Origin: Haemophilus parainfluenzae
GTDB taxonomy: Bacteria > Pseudomonadota > Gammaproteobacteria > Enterobacterales > Pasteurellaceae
DNA: 64,000 nucleotides
NCBI RefSeq assembly: GCF_003253005.1
Contig: NZ_QEPZ01000005.1
Span: 62,001-126,000 of the forward strand
Direction of reading: 5' to 3'
The notes under the pieces were generated by a model. That model was given only the letters and a program-made list of their open reading frames with translations. It was not told the origin of the DNA and made no database searches. Shown here in pieces: positions 7,758 to 17,075 of the stretch (the stretch's first letter is position 1; every line of letters begins with the position of its first letter). The position numbers and the translations under genes were made by a program.

Positions 7758-9275
7758 TTACCCCCGACCTTCGCCTAAACCACTTTCAATGACTGCACCA
7801 ATACCGTCAATCGCTTGTTGAGCTTCTTCACCGCTCGCGACGAAACGTAGGCGATGACCTTTCACGACACCAAGCGCCACAATTTTCATCAAACTTTTTG
7901 CACTGACTAATTGGGTGTCACGATCTAAGTTTTGTACCGCAACAGACGCATTATATTTTTTCACTTCATTAACGAGCACGGCACTTGGACGAGCGTGTAA
8001 ACCGTGTTCATTGCGAATCATAAATACCGCTTCAATGGCATCAGCTGGTAAACCTGTTTTTTCTTCATGAATTTGTGATACATGCTCGCTACTTACTTCA
8101 ATGGTATCCAGTTCAGCTGGTGGTACGGCAGATACGCTTTCGCCAAGCCCACTCGCAATGATCTTACCTAAAGCTTCAATGGCCTGTTTCGCATCATCAC
8201 CTTCTGCAACAAAACGTAAACGATGACCTTGAGTCACACCTAATGCCACAATTTTCATCAAGCTTTTTGCACTAACTGGTGCGGTTTCTCGAGTAAGATT
8301 TTGTACCGTAATCTTGGAGGTGAATTTTTTCACTTCATTAACAAGCACAGCACTTGGGCGAGCGTGTAAACCATGTTCATTGCGAACAGTAAAGGTCCCA
8401 ATCACTGCACCCGTAGCGATTTGACCTTCAGATTGAGCAGCTGCAACAGGCACTTTACCGCCATTAAGTGCGGTCAAAATTTGCTGCGTATTACCACTTA
8501 ATAAAATATTTTGGACTTCATCATCTAATAAACGCGCTAATGTCTCATTAATTTGATCGTTAACCGCCGAAATCGTCAACACGCCTTTCACCGCTTTGCC
8601 ATTATGATTAAAAATGGTTTTCGCACGACTGAATGCCAACGCATTTTTCACATTACCTGATACGGCATCTGTAACCCATAAACCTTTACCTAGTGGCAGA
8701 GCAGAATTGGATACCACTTCAGAAACAAAGCTATTTTCAACCGCACTTTGCTGTTGTAATTTACCTGCATTGATGGCGGTAAGGGTGAGCAAACTTTGTG
8801 TTTCAATATCTAAACTTAATGTTTCTTCAGTAATGCTAAAAGCATCGCTTTCACCTAACAAAATCGCACGAAATTTTTCAATATCTGTTAATGTCGCTAA
8901 CTGTGCCGCGGTGTCTTCATCACCTAAAACATGCGTTAATTGACGAAGTAAAGCAAGATGCTCATCAGAACGGGCAGCAATACCAATCACAACATAAGCA
9001 ATATTACCTTCTCCCCACTCAATACCTTGTGGAAATTGGAAAACTTGCACACCAGTTTTTTTCACCATCGAACGGGTTTCTAATGTACCGTGTGGAATTG
9101 CAATCCCATTGCCTAAAAAAGTGGAGGTTTGTTGTTCACGTCCAAGCATACCTTGCAAATAGCCTTGTTCAACATTGTCAGCTTGCTCTAACGCGCTTGC
9201 AGCCATTTCAATAGCTTGCAGCTTATTTGTTGCCGTAGCATTTAAATGAATGTTGCTTTCCGAAAGTTCTAACAT
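7758..9275 (-). CDS. fruB: Fructose PTS diphosphoryl transfer protein FruB (IIA-M-HPr-HPr)
   Basis: A 505-residue cytosolic phosphocarrier. An N-terminal IIA(Fru) domain has its phospho-His at residue 62 (AIPHGTLE). A central M module of about 130 residues follows. There are then two complete HPr-like FPr domains, with active His at about 304 and 427, each in the motif RNEHGLHARPSAVLVNEVKK. E. coli FruB has one FPr domain and about 376 residues, so the extra 125-130 residues are a domain duplication. I recall the same arrangement in H. influenzae. Phosphate passes from enzyme I through FPr to IIA and then to FruA. It heads the fruBKA operon. No fructose repressor gene or clear operator was seen next to it. 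Confidence 0.95.
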   Translation of the reverse strand: MLELSESNIHLNATATNKLQAIEMAASALEQADNVEQGYLQGMLGREQQTSTFLGNGIAIPHGTLETRSMVKKTGVQVFQFPQGIEWGEGNIAYVVIGIAARSDEHLALLRQLTHVLGDEDTAAQLATLTDIEKFRAILLGESDAFSITEETLSLDIETQSLLTLTAINAGKLQQQSAVENSFVSEVVSNSALPLGKGLWVTDAVSGNVKNALAFSRAKTIFNHNGKAVKGVLTISAVNDQINETLARLLDDEVQNILLSGNTQQILTALNGGKVPVAAAQSEGQIATGAVIGTFTVRNEHGLHARPSAVLVNEVKKFTSKITVQNLTRETAPVSAKSLMKIVALGVTQGHRLRFVAEGDDAKQAIEALGKIIASGLGESVSAVPPAELDTIEVSSEHVSQIHEEKTGLPADAIEAVFMIRNEHGLHARPSAVLVNEVKKYNASVAVQNLDRDTQLVSAKSLMKIVALGVVKGHRLRFVASGEEAQQAIDGIGAVIESGLGEGRG

Positions 9276-9303
9276 TCTTGCTCCTTCACATTGATGATTT
9301 AAA

Positions 9304-9341
9304 AAAAGAAAAGCTGCTGATGAGGTCTCTCATCAACAGCT
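9304..9341 (-). terminator. Terminator of the 9350-9880 lipoprotein gene
   Basis: Stem AGCTG-C-TGATGAG/CTCATCA-A-CAGCT (9312-9324 and 9329-9341), 12 of 13 pairs, loop GTCT. The minus strand continues TTTTCTTTTTTT. It starts 8 bases after the lipoprotein stop and leaves only about 30 bases for the fruB promoter region. Confidence 0.88.
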
Positions 9342-9349
9342 CAAATTGA

Positions 9350-9880
9350 TTATTGGCCGGTACAGGCTTTGAGTAGCATTTCGCTACCTTGAGAAATGTA
9401 GGCGTCATTTTCACCGCGCTCTTTGCCTTTTTGCAAATCACGCATTGCATCGTAGATCCCTTGCGTCACACTTGGCGAATCCACTTTTTGCCAACAATTT
9501 GCACTTAAACGGCTGAAGTTAGTTTGTAATGCTTCTGCATGTAACACACCGCTATAGTAAGCATACACATCAGAATCATGACCACCTGTGTAGAGTTTAT
9601 CTTGAATTTGCTTGATTGGTACAACAATACGACCGAGATACCAGTCATTCGCACCACTTGCAAAATTATCCACAAAGAAATTTTTTGTTACACGATCTTT
9701 ATACGTTGCCACAGTGGCTTCATAAGCGGCGGCATAAGATTTTTGGTCGATTTTATCTTTATCTAAATCAATGACCTTTTTGTCTTTACCCATAAATGGA
9801 ATGTAAGAGGTCATATCCGAAATCGAAGAACAACCCGCAAGCATTACTGCCACAAAGAATACCGAGATTTTTTTAAACAT
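9350..9880 (-). CDS. Uncharacterised lipoprotein
   Basis: A 176-residue predicted lipoprotein: signal peptide MFKKISVFFVAVMLAGC with lipobox LAGC and lipidated Cys at residue 17. The mature part is soluble and mostly helical-looking, with no motif I can name (DKDKIDQKSYAAAYEATVATYKD, residues about 40-60, is charged). I recognise it only as a conserved hypothetical of Haemophilus. It has its own terminator and 144 bases of upstream sequence before the CNNM gene, so it is probably a single-gene unit. It probably sits at the inner or outer membrane facing the periplasm; Ser-Ser after the Cys favours outer-membrane sorting. Function unknown. Confidence 0.8.
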   Translation of the reverse strand: MFKKISVFFVAVMLAGCSSISDMTSYIPFMGKDKKVIDLDKDKIDQKSYAAAYEATVATYKDRVTKNFFVDNFASGANDWYLGRIVVPIKQIQDKLYTGGHDSDVYAYYSGVLHAEALQTNFSRLSANCWQKVDSPSVTQGIYDAMRDLQKGKERGENDAYISQGSEMLLKACTGQ

Positions 9881-10024
9881 TAAATTTTCCTTATTTATAG
9901 GCGGTTAAAAACGCCGTTAATTATACTTTTAATATGGGATTAAGCAAAGAAAAACCCAGCACCACGCTGATTTTTTTCTCATGCCGGTGTCTTTTACAAA
10001 CGAAACTAAAATTTTATCAATTTT

Positions 10025-11272
10025 TTAGTTTTTTGTATTAATAATTTCAAATTTATATTTATCGTTTAAAACAAAATCGGTTTTTTTTGGAATTTTGCGT
10101 AACATATACATCATAAAGCCACTAATAGTCTCGTAATTTTCTGAATCAGGGAAAGATTCAATATCCAAAACGCGCATCACATCTTCAAGTGGCGTTGCCC
10201 CATCAATCAACCAAGAGTTTTCATCGCGGCTAACGATTTGCTCTTCTTCGTTAGAAACCAATTCTCCCATCACAATACTCATCACATCGTTCAAGGTAAT
10301 TAAGCCCATTACAAGCGCATATTCATTGACGATAATCGCAAAATCTTCCCCCGTAGATTTAAACAACTCCAATACTTCGTATAACGACAGCGTATCTGGG
10401 ATAAATAACGCTTTGCGTAATAAACGGCTATCTGTTAAATCTACTACTTCTTGTTGAAGATAAAGCGTCAACAAAGTATGGGATTCCACATAACCTAAAA
10501 TCTTGTCCAAACCATTATCACAGATCACTAATTTAGAATGAGAGTCAGCCGATAAGGTATTCAACACTTCCTGACGAGTAAAAGTGCGGTCTAAAAACAC
10601 GATGTTTTCACGAGTCGTCATGGTTGAAGACACGGTACGCTCTTGCATTTCAAAGATGTTTTCAATCAAATAATGTTCTTGTGTTTTTAGTACGCCAGCT
10701 TCTGCACCAGCCTCCACAATCGCCACAATGTCTTCTGGAGTCATATTATCTTCGCGCTTAGTGGATATCCCCATTAAATGGAAGAAGATATTAGAAAGAC
10801 CATCAAAAAACCATACAATAGGTTTTAAGAAGAAAATGAAGACTTGCATAATGCCAATAGTCCGTAACGCCACACCTTCAGGATTAATCAATGCGAGACG
10901 TTTCGGAATTAAATCGGCTAATAAAACAAATGTTGTGGTTACCATGAAAAAAGCAATCCAAGAGGAGGCTGGCTCAACCCATTCTGCCGTGGTGTATTCA
11001 TGTAAAAAACTCTGTAAGTGAAGACTAATGGTTGCTTCACCAATCACACCACCGAGTACGGCAACCATATTAAGTCCAATTTGTACTACAGTGATGAAAC
11101 GCCCTGGCTGTTCCTGTAATTTTAAAACTTTCTCCGCTTTGATATTGCCTTCATTGGCCAACGTTTGTAGTTTAATGCGTCTTGCACCCGCGAGAGAAAT
11201 CTCAGCTGATGACAAGATTGCACTGACAATAATTAATACGATTAAAATAAAAATCGCTGCAGATAAACTCAT
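10025..11272 (-). CDS. CNNM/CorC-family membrane protein with CBS pair (YtfL-like)
   Basis: A 415-residue protein with a DUF21 (CNNM) transmembrane domain over about residues 1-190, opening with IVSAILSSAEISLAGARRIKL, then a pair of CBS domains (about 205-330) and a C-terminal CorC/HlyC-type domain (about 340-415). Relatives are annotated as haemolysin-like proteins, but characterised members transport or sense Mg2+ or other cations, or protect against acid and polyamine stress (YtfL). Cation or polyamine homeostasis is therefore more likely than haemolysis. An uptake signal sequence lies inside the gene at 10582-10590. It appears to be transcribed alone. Confidence 0.82.
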   Translation of the reverse strand: MSLSAAIFILIVLIIVSAILSSAEISLAGARRIKLQTLANEGNIKAEKVLKLQEQPGRFITVVQIGLNMVAVLGGVIGEATISLHLQSFLHEYTTAEWVEPASSWIAFFMVTTTFVLLADLIPKRLALINPEGVALRTIGIMQVFIFFLKPIVWFFDGLSNIFFHLMGISTKREDNMTPEDIVAIVEAGAEAGVLKTQEHYLIENIFEMQERTVSSTMTTRENIVFLDRTFTRQEVLNTLSADSHSKLVICDNGLDKILGYVESHTLLTLYLQQEVVDLTDSRLLRKALFIPDTLSLYEVLELFKSTGEDFAIIVNEYALVMGLITLNDVMSIVMGELVSNEEEQIVSRDENSWLIDGATPLEDVMRVLDIESFPDSENYETISGFMMYMLRKIPKKTDFVLNDKYKFEIINTKN

Positions 11273-11349
11273 AATGTTCTCTTTATTGGCTTTAAAGTGC
11301 GGTCAATTTACCGCTGGTTTTTAGGTTAGAAATGTTATTATTAAATTGT

Positions 11350-11371
11350 GAGGGCGTTCTATGACGCCCCA
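11350..11371 (-). terminator. Probable terminator after the DUF1523 gene
   Basis: GC-rich stem GGGCGT/ACGCCC (11352-11357 and 11364-11369) with a 6-base loop, 15 bases after the stop. The minus-strand T-run is weak, so termination may be incomplete. Confidence 0.5.
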
Positions 11372-11384
11372 TATTTGAGAAACG

Positions 11385-11909
11385 CTAATTTTCGCTGTCG
11401 AACCAGCCACGTACAAATTGGATAGAAAGGAAAAGAGTAACTAATAAGAAAGCATAGAATACCCAAGATAAAATCGGATGGCTTGGTGTCACATCGCCAC
11501 TGATTTCTTTCACTGCAACGGCATTGCGATATTCATCGAACATCGTCATCCGCCAACCGTAATACTTGATTTGCACTAATTTGTTTTCATTACCCAAGGC
11601 TTGAACTTGAGCCTGTAAGTTCGCTGAACCAAATTTAAAGTATAATGGAAAACCCCAACGGGTATCTTCATTACGATACACCATGATTTTGCCATCATCA
11701 TTTTGTGTATTGATAAAATACACATCGCGCGTTGGACCATCAGCCGGATTCGATTTTGTAATCGGGCCATCTTTATCCACACGTTTCACTTCCACACCCG
11801 TTACTCGCGTTACATCATAGTGTGGGAAAACGTAGTCCACCACAGCAAACATAAAGCCGTGAAAAACAAAGACCACTAAAAATAAAAAGTATTTAAAAAA
11901 CTTACGCAT
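11385..11909 (-). CDS. DUF1523 family membrane protein
   Basis: A 174-residue protein with a membrane helix at each end (FFKYFLFLVVFVFHGFMFAV near 3-22, and PILSWVFYAFLLVTLFLSIQ near 145-164) and about 120 residues between them, presumably periplasmic. The middle holds RDVYFINTQNDDGKIMVYRNEDTRWG, a signature I associate with DUF1523. No function is known for the family. It starts 26 bases after tatD, so it may be the last gene of the mltG-tmk-holB-tatD string. Confidence 0.75.
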   Translation of the reverse strand: MRKFFKYFLFLVVFVFHGFMFAVVDYVFPHYDVTRVTGVEVKRVDKDGPITKSNPADGPTRDVYFINTQNDDGKIMVYRNEDTRWGFPLYFKFGSANLQAQVQALGNENKLVQIKYYGWRMTMFDEYRNAVAVKEISGDVTPSHPILSWVFYAFLLVTLFLSIQFVRGWFDSEN

Positions 11910-11935
11910 AAAACTCTCTCATTTAAATCGATGAT

Positions 11936-12718
11936 TTATTGTACATTAATTTTAAATAAACGCTCGAAGTTTTGTGTACTAATTTGTGCAAATTCTTCCA
12001 TAGACAGCCCTTTTAACGCTGCCACATATTCACAAACCTCTCGCGTATAGGCAGGCTGGTTCTCTTTGCCACGATAAGGCACGGGTGCTAAGTAAGGCGA
12101 ATCCGTTTCAACTAACAAACGATCTGCTGGTACATAACGAATGGCTTCGCGAATACTTTCTGCGTTTTTAAAGGTAATAATGCCCGAACAAGAGATGTAA
12201 AAACCTAAATCAAGCGCCTTTTTCGCAAAATCTAAGGTTTCCGTAAAACAATGAATTAATCCACCGCACTTTTCTGCCTGGTGCTCACGCAACATAGCAA
12301 TGGTATCTTCTGGTGCTGAACGCGTATGAATAATCACGGGTTTATCCACTTCATTAGCAATTCTGATTTGATCAGCAAAAACCGTTTGCTGCAATGCCTT
12401 ATTATCTGCACTGTAATAATAATCCAAACCAATTTCGCCAATTGCGATCACTTTTTTATCTTGGGATAAACGTAATAAACGATCGGCATCGTAAGGTTCT
12501 TCTTCAAGATCTAGTGGATGTACACCGCAAGCCAAAGACACATTCGGAAATGTTGCTAACTCAGGGTAAGCTTTTTCAAAACGGCTTAATGTTACACCAA
12601 TCGCCAATAAATGCTTCACATCTCGTGCGTTGGCTTTGGCCACTACATCAGCAATATCTTTGTGTAAATTTTCATAATCCAATGCATCTAAATGGCAATG
12701 GGAATCTACGATAAACAT
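11936..12718 (-). CDS. TatD-family metal-dependent hydrolase (YcfH)
   Basis: A 260-residue TIM-barrel hydrolase with the metal-binding signatures DSHCHLD at the N-terminus, GEIGLDYYY, a central IIHTR and a C-terminal ETDSPYLAP. Members act as metal-dependent nucleases or D-aminoacyl-tRNA deacylases. The gene order tmk-holB-ycfH is shared with E. coli and identifies this as the YcfH branch rather than TatD itself. It starts 7 bases after holB. Confidence 0.92.
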   Translation of the reverse strand: MFIVDSHCHLDALDYENLHKDIADVVAKANARDVKHLLAIGVTLSRFEKAYPELATFPNVSLACGVHPLDLEEEPYDADRLLRLSQDKKVIAIGEIGLDYYYSADNKALQQTVFADQIRIANEVDKPVIIHTRSAPEDTIAMLREHQAEKCGGLIHCFTETLDFAKKALDLGFYISCSGIITFKNAESIREAIRYVPADRLLVETDSPYLAPVPYRGKENQPAYTREVCEYVAALKGLSMEEFAQISTQNFERLFKINVQ

Positions 12719-12725
12719 AATTTAT

Positions 12726-13706
12726 TTAGTCCTTAAATACGTCGGTAATTAATTTTGTCAAACCATCTAGTAACATTAATTCCGTGTTAACGCCGTTGAT
12801 AGTGAGTAAATCCGAGCGTACTTTTTGCATAATTTTATTTGCGGTTAATAACCCAAGCGCTGTTTGCTCGTCTGCAAATTGAGTTACACCTGTTTTAAGA
12901 TCGAGTGTTTGCCAGCCACTTTGTATTTCGAGTTTGTATTTAATGGCATCGCTTAAAAACGCTAAAATCCAATCTACTTGCTGTATGGTGCGTTCTTTTT
13001 CAAAGAAAGGCAAAATTTCCAAAGGCGAACGACGACGATAAAACAGCCAAAATTGGCGTAGGAAATTCTTCCGTTGTTCAATTAATCCTTGCTGGAGCGT
13101 TTCCAATGCTAACAGTGGGCGCCCCAAATTCATCGCAAGTGCGGTCAATAATTCTGATGTTTCTGCCTGAAATTGAGAAGAAAGCCAATTTAGGGCTTCC
13201 GCTTCCGTTGGCAAAGGCACATTCCACACTTGGCAACGACTGTAAATAGTCGCTAACAACGAAGAGGAAGGCTCTGTTTGCAACAAGAAATACGTGTTCG
13301 GACGTGGCTCTTCCAAGGTTTTGAGCAATGCGTTAGCCGCTGCTTCCGTAAGACGTTCTGCATCTTGAATATATACTAATTTATTGCCGTTTTGTTGCGC
13401 GTGTTGGCTGACAACTTCATTAATCGACCGTACCTGATCAACACCAATATCTTTGCCTTCTTGAGAGGCTAAAACATGAAAATCAGGGTGACTGTACGCT
13501 GCCATTAAATGGCAAGCATGACAATGGCCACAAGGTGCATTATCTGGCGTTTGACACATAATGTGTTTTGTCAAAGCCTCAAACAAACCTTCAGCACCGA
13601 GACCTTGATCAGCTTTAATCAATAATGCATGATGCCCCAAACCTTCGCTAAAAGTTTGGCTAATTTTATGATAAGTAGGCACTAACCAAGGATAAAGTTT
13701 GCTCAT
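12726..13706 (-). CDS. holB: DNA polymerase III delta-prime subunit HolB
   Basis: A 326-residue AAA+-fold clamp-loader subunit. A zinc-binding cysteine cluster is visible ([10 protein letters not shown], near residue 60). The SRC motif is in [10 protein letters not shown], the arginine-finger position by which delta-prime acts on neighbouring ATPase subunits. I chose the ATG at 13706 ([10 protein letters not shown]) because it overlaps the tmk stop as ATGA; longer readings extend pointlessly into tmk. HolB works with dnaX and holA products to load the beta clamp; the polymerase subunit gene dnaE is 3 kb upstream in the same direction. Confidence 0.93.
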   Translation of the reverse strand: MSKLYPWLVPTYHKISQTFSEGLGHHALLIKADQGLGAEGLFEALTKHIMCQTPDNAPCGHCHACHLMAAYSHPDFHVLASQEGKDIGVDQVRSINEVVSQHAQQNGNKLVYIQDAERLTEAAANALLKTLEEPRPNTYFLLQTEPSSSLLATIYSRCQVWNVPLPTEAEALNWLSSQFQAETSELLTALAMNLGRPLLALETLQQGLIEQRKNFLRQFWLFYRRRSPLEILPFFEKERTIQQVDWILAFLSDAIKYKLEIQSGWQTLDLKTGVTQFADEQTALGLLTANKIMQKVRSDLLTINGVNTELMLLDGLTKLITDVFKD

Positions 13707-14335
13707 TTTGCTTGTAAAACCCACCAATTTTTGACCGCACTTTGTATGTCTGCTTGTACTTTTTCCAAAGGCTGACCTGCATTAACAATGGCGGTTTTTG
13801 GGTTGTTCTGTATTAATTCCAAATAACGTTGGCGGGTACGATGGAAGAAATCGAGTCCTTGTTGTTCAATGCGGTCTAATTCACCACGACCTCTAGCACG
13901 AGCCAGCCCTTCTGCAGGATCAATATCTAAATAAAGCACAAAATCAGGCTCAAAATCGCCTAATACCATATTTTTTAAATTCACCATAAGCGTTTGATCA
14001 AACTGACGCCCACCGCCTTGATAGGCTTGTGAAGACATATCATGACGATCACCCAGCACAATTTTGCCTGCAGCCAATGCTGGCTTAATCACATTTTCTA
14101 CCAATTGAATTCGTGCCGCATAAAGCATTAATAATTCCGCTTTATCCGTAACGGGTTCTTCTGTTTCATGCTTGATTAAATGGCGCAATTTTTCTGCTAG
14201 CGGAGTACCACCTGGCTCACGAGTAAATACGATATCATTTACACCAAGGGATTTTAATGTATCCACCACCGTTTGCATGGCGGTACTTTTACCTGCACCT
14301 TCCAAGCCTTCAATCACGATAAATTTGCCTTGCAT
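13703..14335 (-). CDS. tmk: Thymidylate kinase
   Basis: A 210-residue kinase that phosphorylates dTMP to dTDP. P-loop [10 protein letters not shown] is at residues 8-17, the dTMP-binding motif [12 protein letters not shown] is in the centre, and a LID region [10 protein letters not shown] carries the arginines. It overlaps holB by 4 bases (ATGA) and mltG by 1 base (TAATG), so mltG-tmk-holB are translated as a coupled unit. Confidence 0.96.
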   Translation of the reverse strand: MQGKFIVIEGLEGAGKSTAMQTVVDTLKSLGVNDIVFTREPGGTPLAEKLRHLIKHETEEPVTDKAELLMLYAARIQLVENVIKPALAAGKIVLGDRHDMSSQAYQGGGRQFDQTLMVNLKNMVLGDFEPDFVLYLDIDPAEGLARARGRGELDRIEQQGLDFFHRTRQRYLELIQNNPKTAIVNAGQPLEKVQADIQSAVKNWWVLQAK

Positions 14336-15384
14336 TAGTTGGCTCCTTTTTGTTGGTTACGATACCAACGTAAATATTCTTGCACGGCTTTATTATGCTC
14401 GTTCAGATTACGAGTAAATTTATGGCCGCCACTTCCATCGGCAACAAAATAATAAAAGTCTGTTTTAGCTGGATGAGCCACGGCCTGCAAAGCACTCTCA
14501 CTTACCATCGCAATCGGTGTCGGCGGTAAACCCTCAATCATATAGGTATTATACGGGGTCATCGCCTCCAAATCTTTCTTACGAATATTACCGGTATAAC
14601 TCTCACCCATTCCATAAATCACCGTTGGGTCAGTTTGTAGTTTCATATTCGCTTTTAAACGGTTAATAAATACCGAAGCCACTTGTGGACGCTCCTCTGC
14701 AATCCCCGTTTCTTTCTCCACAATAGAAGCCAAAATCAGCATCTGATACGGATCCGCTAATGGGAGATTTTCATCGCGTTCACTCCATGCTTTATCCAAA
14801 GCTTTTTGTAGACGAGTAGTTGAACGTTTTAATAATTCAAGATCAGTCGAATTTGGTGTGTAATTATAGGTATCTGGATACAACCATCCATCCATGTTAT
14901 TCCATTCGTAAACGGCTTTTGCAACAGCTGGAATATCCAATAACGCCATGATCTCTTTATCCGTTTTACCTTGCAAGGTTTGTTTTAAGTGCGGTGCGCT
15001 TTCAAGGTTTTTACGCCATTCCTTGAACGTTTTACCTTCAATAAACTTCACACTAAATTGCGCTTCCTTGCCAGAATTAATGATATCCAATAAATCTTGC
15101 AACGTTTTCACACCCGTTAAAGAATAAGTCCCCGCTTTCACTTTGTTGAGCTGCGGTTGTAATTTCAATAACCAAGGTAATAAATCGGCATGCTCAAGAA
15201 TTTTTTCCTGCTCTAATAACGCAGCGAGTTTACTACCTGTAGTTCCTCGCTCAATTGTCAGCAATTGATCTTGAGTAGCATTCACCGGCGTATGGACAAA
15301 CTCCGTTAGTTTTTGATAACCCCAAAAACCAACACCGGCTAGAATAAGCAGAAGAATTAGTAAAAAGGCAAAAAATTTTTTCAT
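14335..15384 (-). CDS. mltG: Endolytic murein transglycosylase MltG (YceG)
   Basis: A 349-residue inner-membrane protein with one N-terminal membrane helix ([20 protein letters not shown]) and a periplasmic part containing a LysM-like subdomain and the YceG catalytic domain. The catalytic Glu lies in ASIVEKETG, and DPTVIYGMG is another family block. MltG cuts nascent glycan strands inside the chain and so sets glycan length. The order mltG-tmk-holB-ycfH is that of E. coli. The gene follows the surA terminator. Confidence 0.95.
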   Translation of the reverse strand: MKKFFAFLLILLLILAGVGFWGYQKLTEFVHTPVNATQDQLLTIERGTTGSKLAALLEQEKILEHADLLPWLLKLQPQLNKVKAGTYSLTGVKTLQDLLDIINSGKEAQFSVKFIEGKTFKEWRKNLESAPHLKQTLQGKTDKEIMALLDIPAVAKAVYEWNNMDGWLYPDTYNYTPNSTDLELLKRSTTRLQKALDKAWSERDENLPLADPYQMLILASIVEKETGIAEERPQVASVFINRLKANMKLQTDPTVIYGMGESYTGNIRKKDLEAMTPYNTYMIEGLPPTPIAMVSESALQAVAHPAKTDFYYFVADGSGGHKFTRNLNEHNKAVQEYLRWYRNQQKGAN

Positions 15385-15406
15385 GCGTCACTCATTTTAT
15401 AAAAAC

Positions 15407-15433
15407 GACAAAAGGGGCAAAAATGCCCCCTTA
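15407..15433 (-). terminator. Terminator of surA
   Basis: Stem AAGGGGCA/TGCCCCCTT with one bulged C (15412-15419 and 15424-15432). The minus strand continues TTTTGTCGTTTT. It lies 16 bases after the surA stop. Confidence 0.88.
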
Positions 15434-15448
15434 TTCTAACGGTTTCTG

Positions 15449-16381
15449 TTATTTATCGAAATATTGAATATCAGCATTTTTACGTAATGCCTTCACCCAG
15501 TCCTTGGTTGCATCTTGTAATTGGCTATTAACAATTTGTTCGTAAGCTTTTTGACGATAGGCATCTTCTGTTTTATCGCCATCGCGACTGCCAGTTACTT
15601 CGAGAATATGCCAACCAAATTCAGATTTAAACGGTGCAGAAATTGTACCTTGTGGGGTTGTTTCAACCATTTTTGCAAATGGACCCACATAAGCTTCAGG
15701 GAAGGCATAGCCTAAGCTTCCGCCATTCGCACCAGATAAATAATCTTTAGAATATTTTAATGCCGCATCAGCAAATGTCATTTTGCCCGAAATAATCTCG
15801 CTACGAATACGTTTTAATTCTGCTTTTGCTTGGGTATCGTTCAGTAATGGGTTTAGTTTTAATAAAATATGACGAACTTCATACTCTTTGCCCATCACTT
15901 TTTGTGCCGTACCTTTTGCTTTTGCTTCATCGAGCATTTGTTTACCCAATGCATCCACTTGCTCACGAGTGACATCTACGCTGTTTTGAATAGCATGATT
16001 ACGCACGCCCGCCATTAACATTTGACGAGAGATTTGTTGTTTAAATGCATTTAAGGAAATACCTTGATAATCCAACGCATCTAAGAATTGACCATAAGTT
16101 AAACCATTTTTTGCCGCAATATCTTCTACGATACGGTTTACTTCCGCTTGGTTTACTTTTACGCCTGATTCCTTGATAGCCTTATCGGTCAGCATATCAT
16201 CAATAATCTTATCTAATGCTGCACGTTGGCTACCTTTCTTGCCCATTACAGCATTCACTTGGCTTTGTAAAATTGGTGTGCCATTTACGGTCGCCACAAC
16301 GCGTTCTTCTGCTTGTACTTGAGAAAAAGTAAACAGACCGATGATGGCAAATAAAAAAGATTTTAACATTGATTTTTTCAT
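15449..16381 (-). CDS. surA: Periplasmic chaperone/peptidyl-prolyl isomerase SurA (single parvulin domain)
   Basis: A 310-residue secreted protein: a Sec signal peptide ending near VQAEE (residue 24-26), a SurA-type N-terminal chaperone domain, one parvulin domain (about 165-270) with VRHILLKLNP at its start and GWHILEVTG at its end, and a short C-terminal helix. E. coli SurA has two parvulin domains and 428 residues; the one-domain form is what I recall for H. influenzae. It assists outer-membrane protein folding. It is not next to lptD as in enterobacteria but lies between pyrR and mltG. Confidence 0.87.
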   Translation of the reverse strand: MKKSMLKSFLFAIIGLFTFSQVQAEERVVATVNGTPILQSQVNAVMGKKGSQRAALDKIIDDMLTDKAIKESGVKVNQAEVNRIVEDIAAKNGLTYGQFLDALDYQGISLNAFKQQISRQMLMAGVRNHAIQNSVDVTREQVDALGKQMLDEAKAKGTAQKVMGKEYEVRHILLKLNPLLNDTQAKAELKRIRSEIISGKMTFADAALKYSKDYLSGANGGSLGYAFPEAYVGPFAKMVETTPQGTISAPFKSEFGWHILEVTGSRDGDKTEDAYRQKAYEQIVNSQLQDATKDWVKALRKNADIQYFDK

Positions 16382-16458
16382 TTTAGTTATCTTAAAAAAT
16401 AATAGGATAATGCTTGTTAGATTATCAATTTTATCAAAGGTTCACAATAGGCTGATCG

Positions 16459-16998
16459 TTATTTTGGCAATAACGCCACTTCATAACAACCATCATATTT
16501 TAATGTACGCACCTGAACTTGCTCATCACGGGAAGTCGGCACATTTTTACCCACATAATCGGCCCGAATAGGCAATTCACGGTGTCCACGATCGACTAAA
16601 ATCACCAATTCAATTTTAGCTGCTCGACCAAAATCCGTTAACGCATCCATCGCAGCACGAATAGTTCTACCGGTAAAGAGCACATCATCGATCAAAATGA
16701 CTTCTTTACCCTGAATATTCATATAACTTGAGGCACCGCTATATACAGGAGTTGGATTTTCAGGTTCAACATACTCTAGGTCATCGCGGTAAAACGTGAT
16801 ATCCAATTCCATCATTGGAAGATTTACACCATTTAACTCTTCAATACGACGTTGAATCAATTCAGCAATTTCTGCACCTCGACGTTTCACCCCAACTAAA
16901 ATCACATTATCGAAATCTTGGTGCTTTTCAATAATTTCATGGGAAATACGTGAAATGGTGCGTAAAAATCTGTCTGCATCAATAATGATTTTTTCCAT
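16459..16998 (-). CDS. pyrR: PyrR: pyrimidine regulatory protein / uracil phosphoribosyltransferase
   Basis: A 179-residue type I phosphoribosyltransferase. The PRPP-binding loop is VILIDDVLFTGRTIRAA, and the N-terminal RISHEI and KRRGAEIA segments fit PyrR. In Gram-positive bacteria PyrR binds pyr mRNA and attenuates the pyr operon; it also makes UMP from uracil. I take the ATG at 16998 (MEKIIIDADRF), preceded by GAGAGA; ten more residues upstream lack a ribosome binding site. No pyrimidine gene or PyrR-binding loop is in the window. Near relatives in gamma-proteobacteria are few, so its regulatory targets here are unclear. Confidence 0.9.
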   Translation of the reverse strand: MEKIIIDADRFLRTISRISHEIIEKHQDFDNVILVGVKRRGAEIAELIQRRIEELNGVNLPMMELDITFYRDDLEYVEPENPTPVYSGASSYMNIQGKEVILIDDVLFTGRTIRAAMDALTDFGRAAKIELVILVDRGHRELPIRADYVGKNVPTSRDEQVQVRTLKYDGCYEVALLPK

Positions 16999-17026
16999 TT
17001 TATCTCTCGCTTTGTTTACATAGCCC

Positions 17027-17064
17027 AAATGCGGTTAAAAAACACTGATTTTTTGACCGCACTT
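17027..17064 (-). terminator. USS-based dyad after dnaE
   Basis: A degenerate signal AAATGCGGTTAAAAAA (from 17027) faces a perfect one, TTTTTTGACCGCACTTT (17050-17066), making a long stem with mismatches. It sits just after the dnaE stop and before pyrR. T-residues lie within the stem rather than after it, so it may act as a weak terminator or pause. Confidence 0.5.
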
Positions 17065-17075
17065 TTACTGAAATA

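Noticed and set aside
7780-8400. FruB HPr duplication as an assembly error
   Set aside because: The two copies differ at many positions, each keeps a full active site, and the same arrangement is known in Haemophilus.
10025-11272. Haemolysin annotation for the CNNM/CBS protein
   Set aside because: The haemolysin label of this family is historical; domain content points to a cation or polyamine-related membrane protein.
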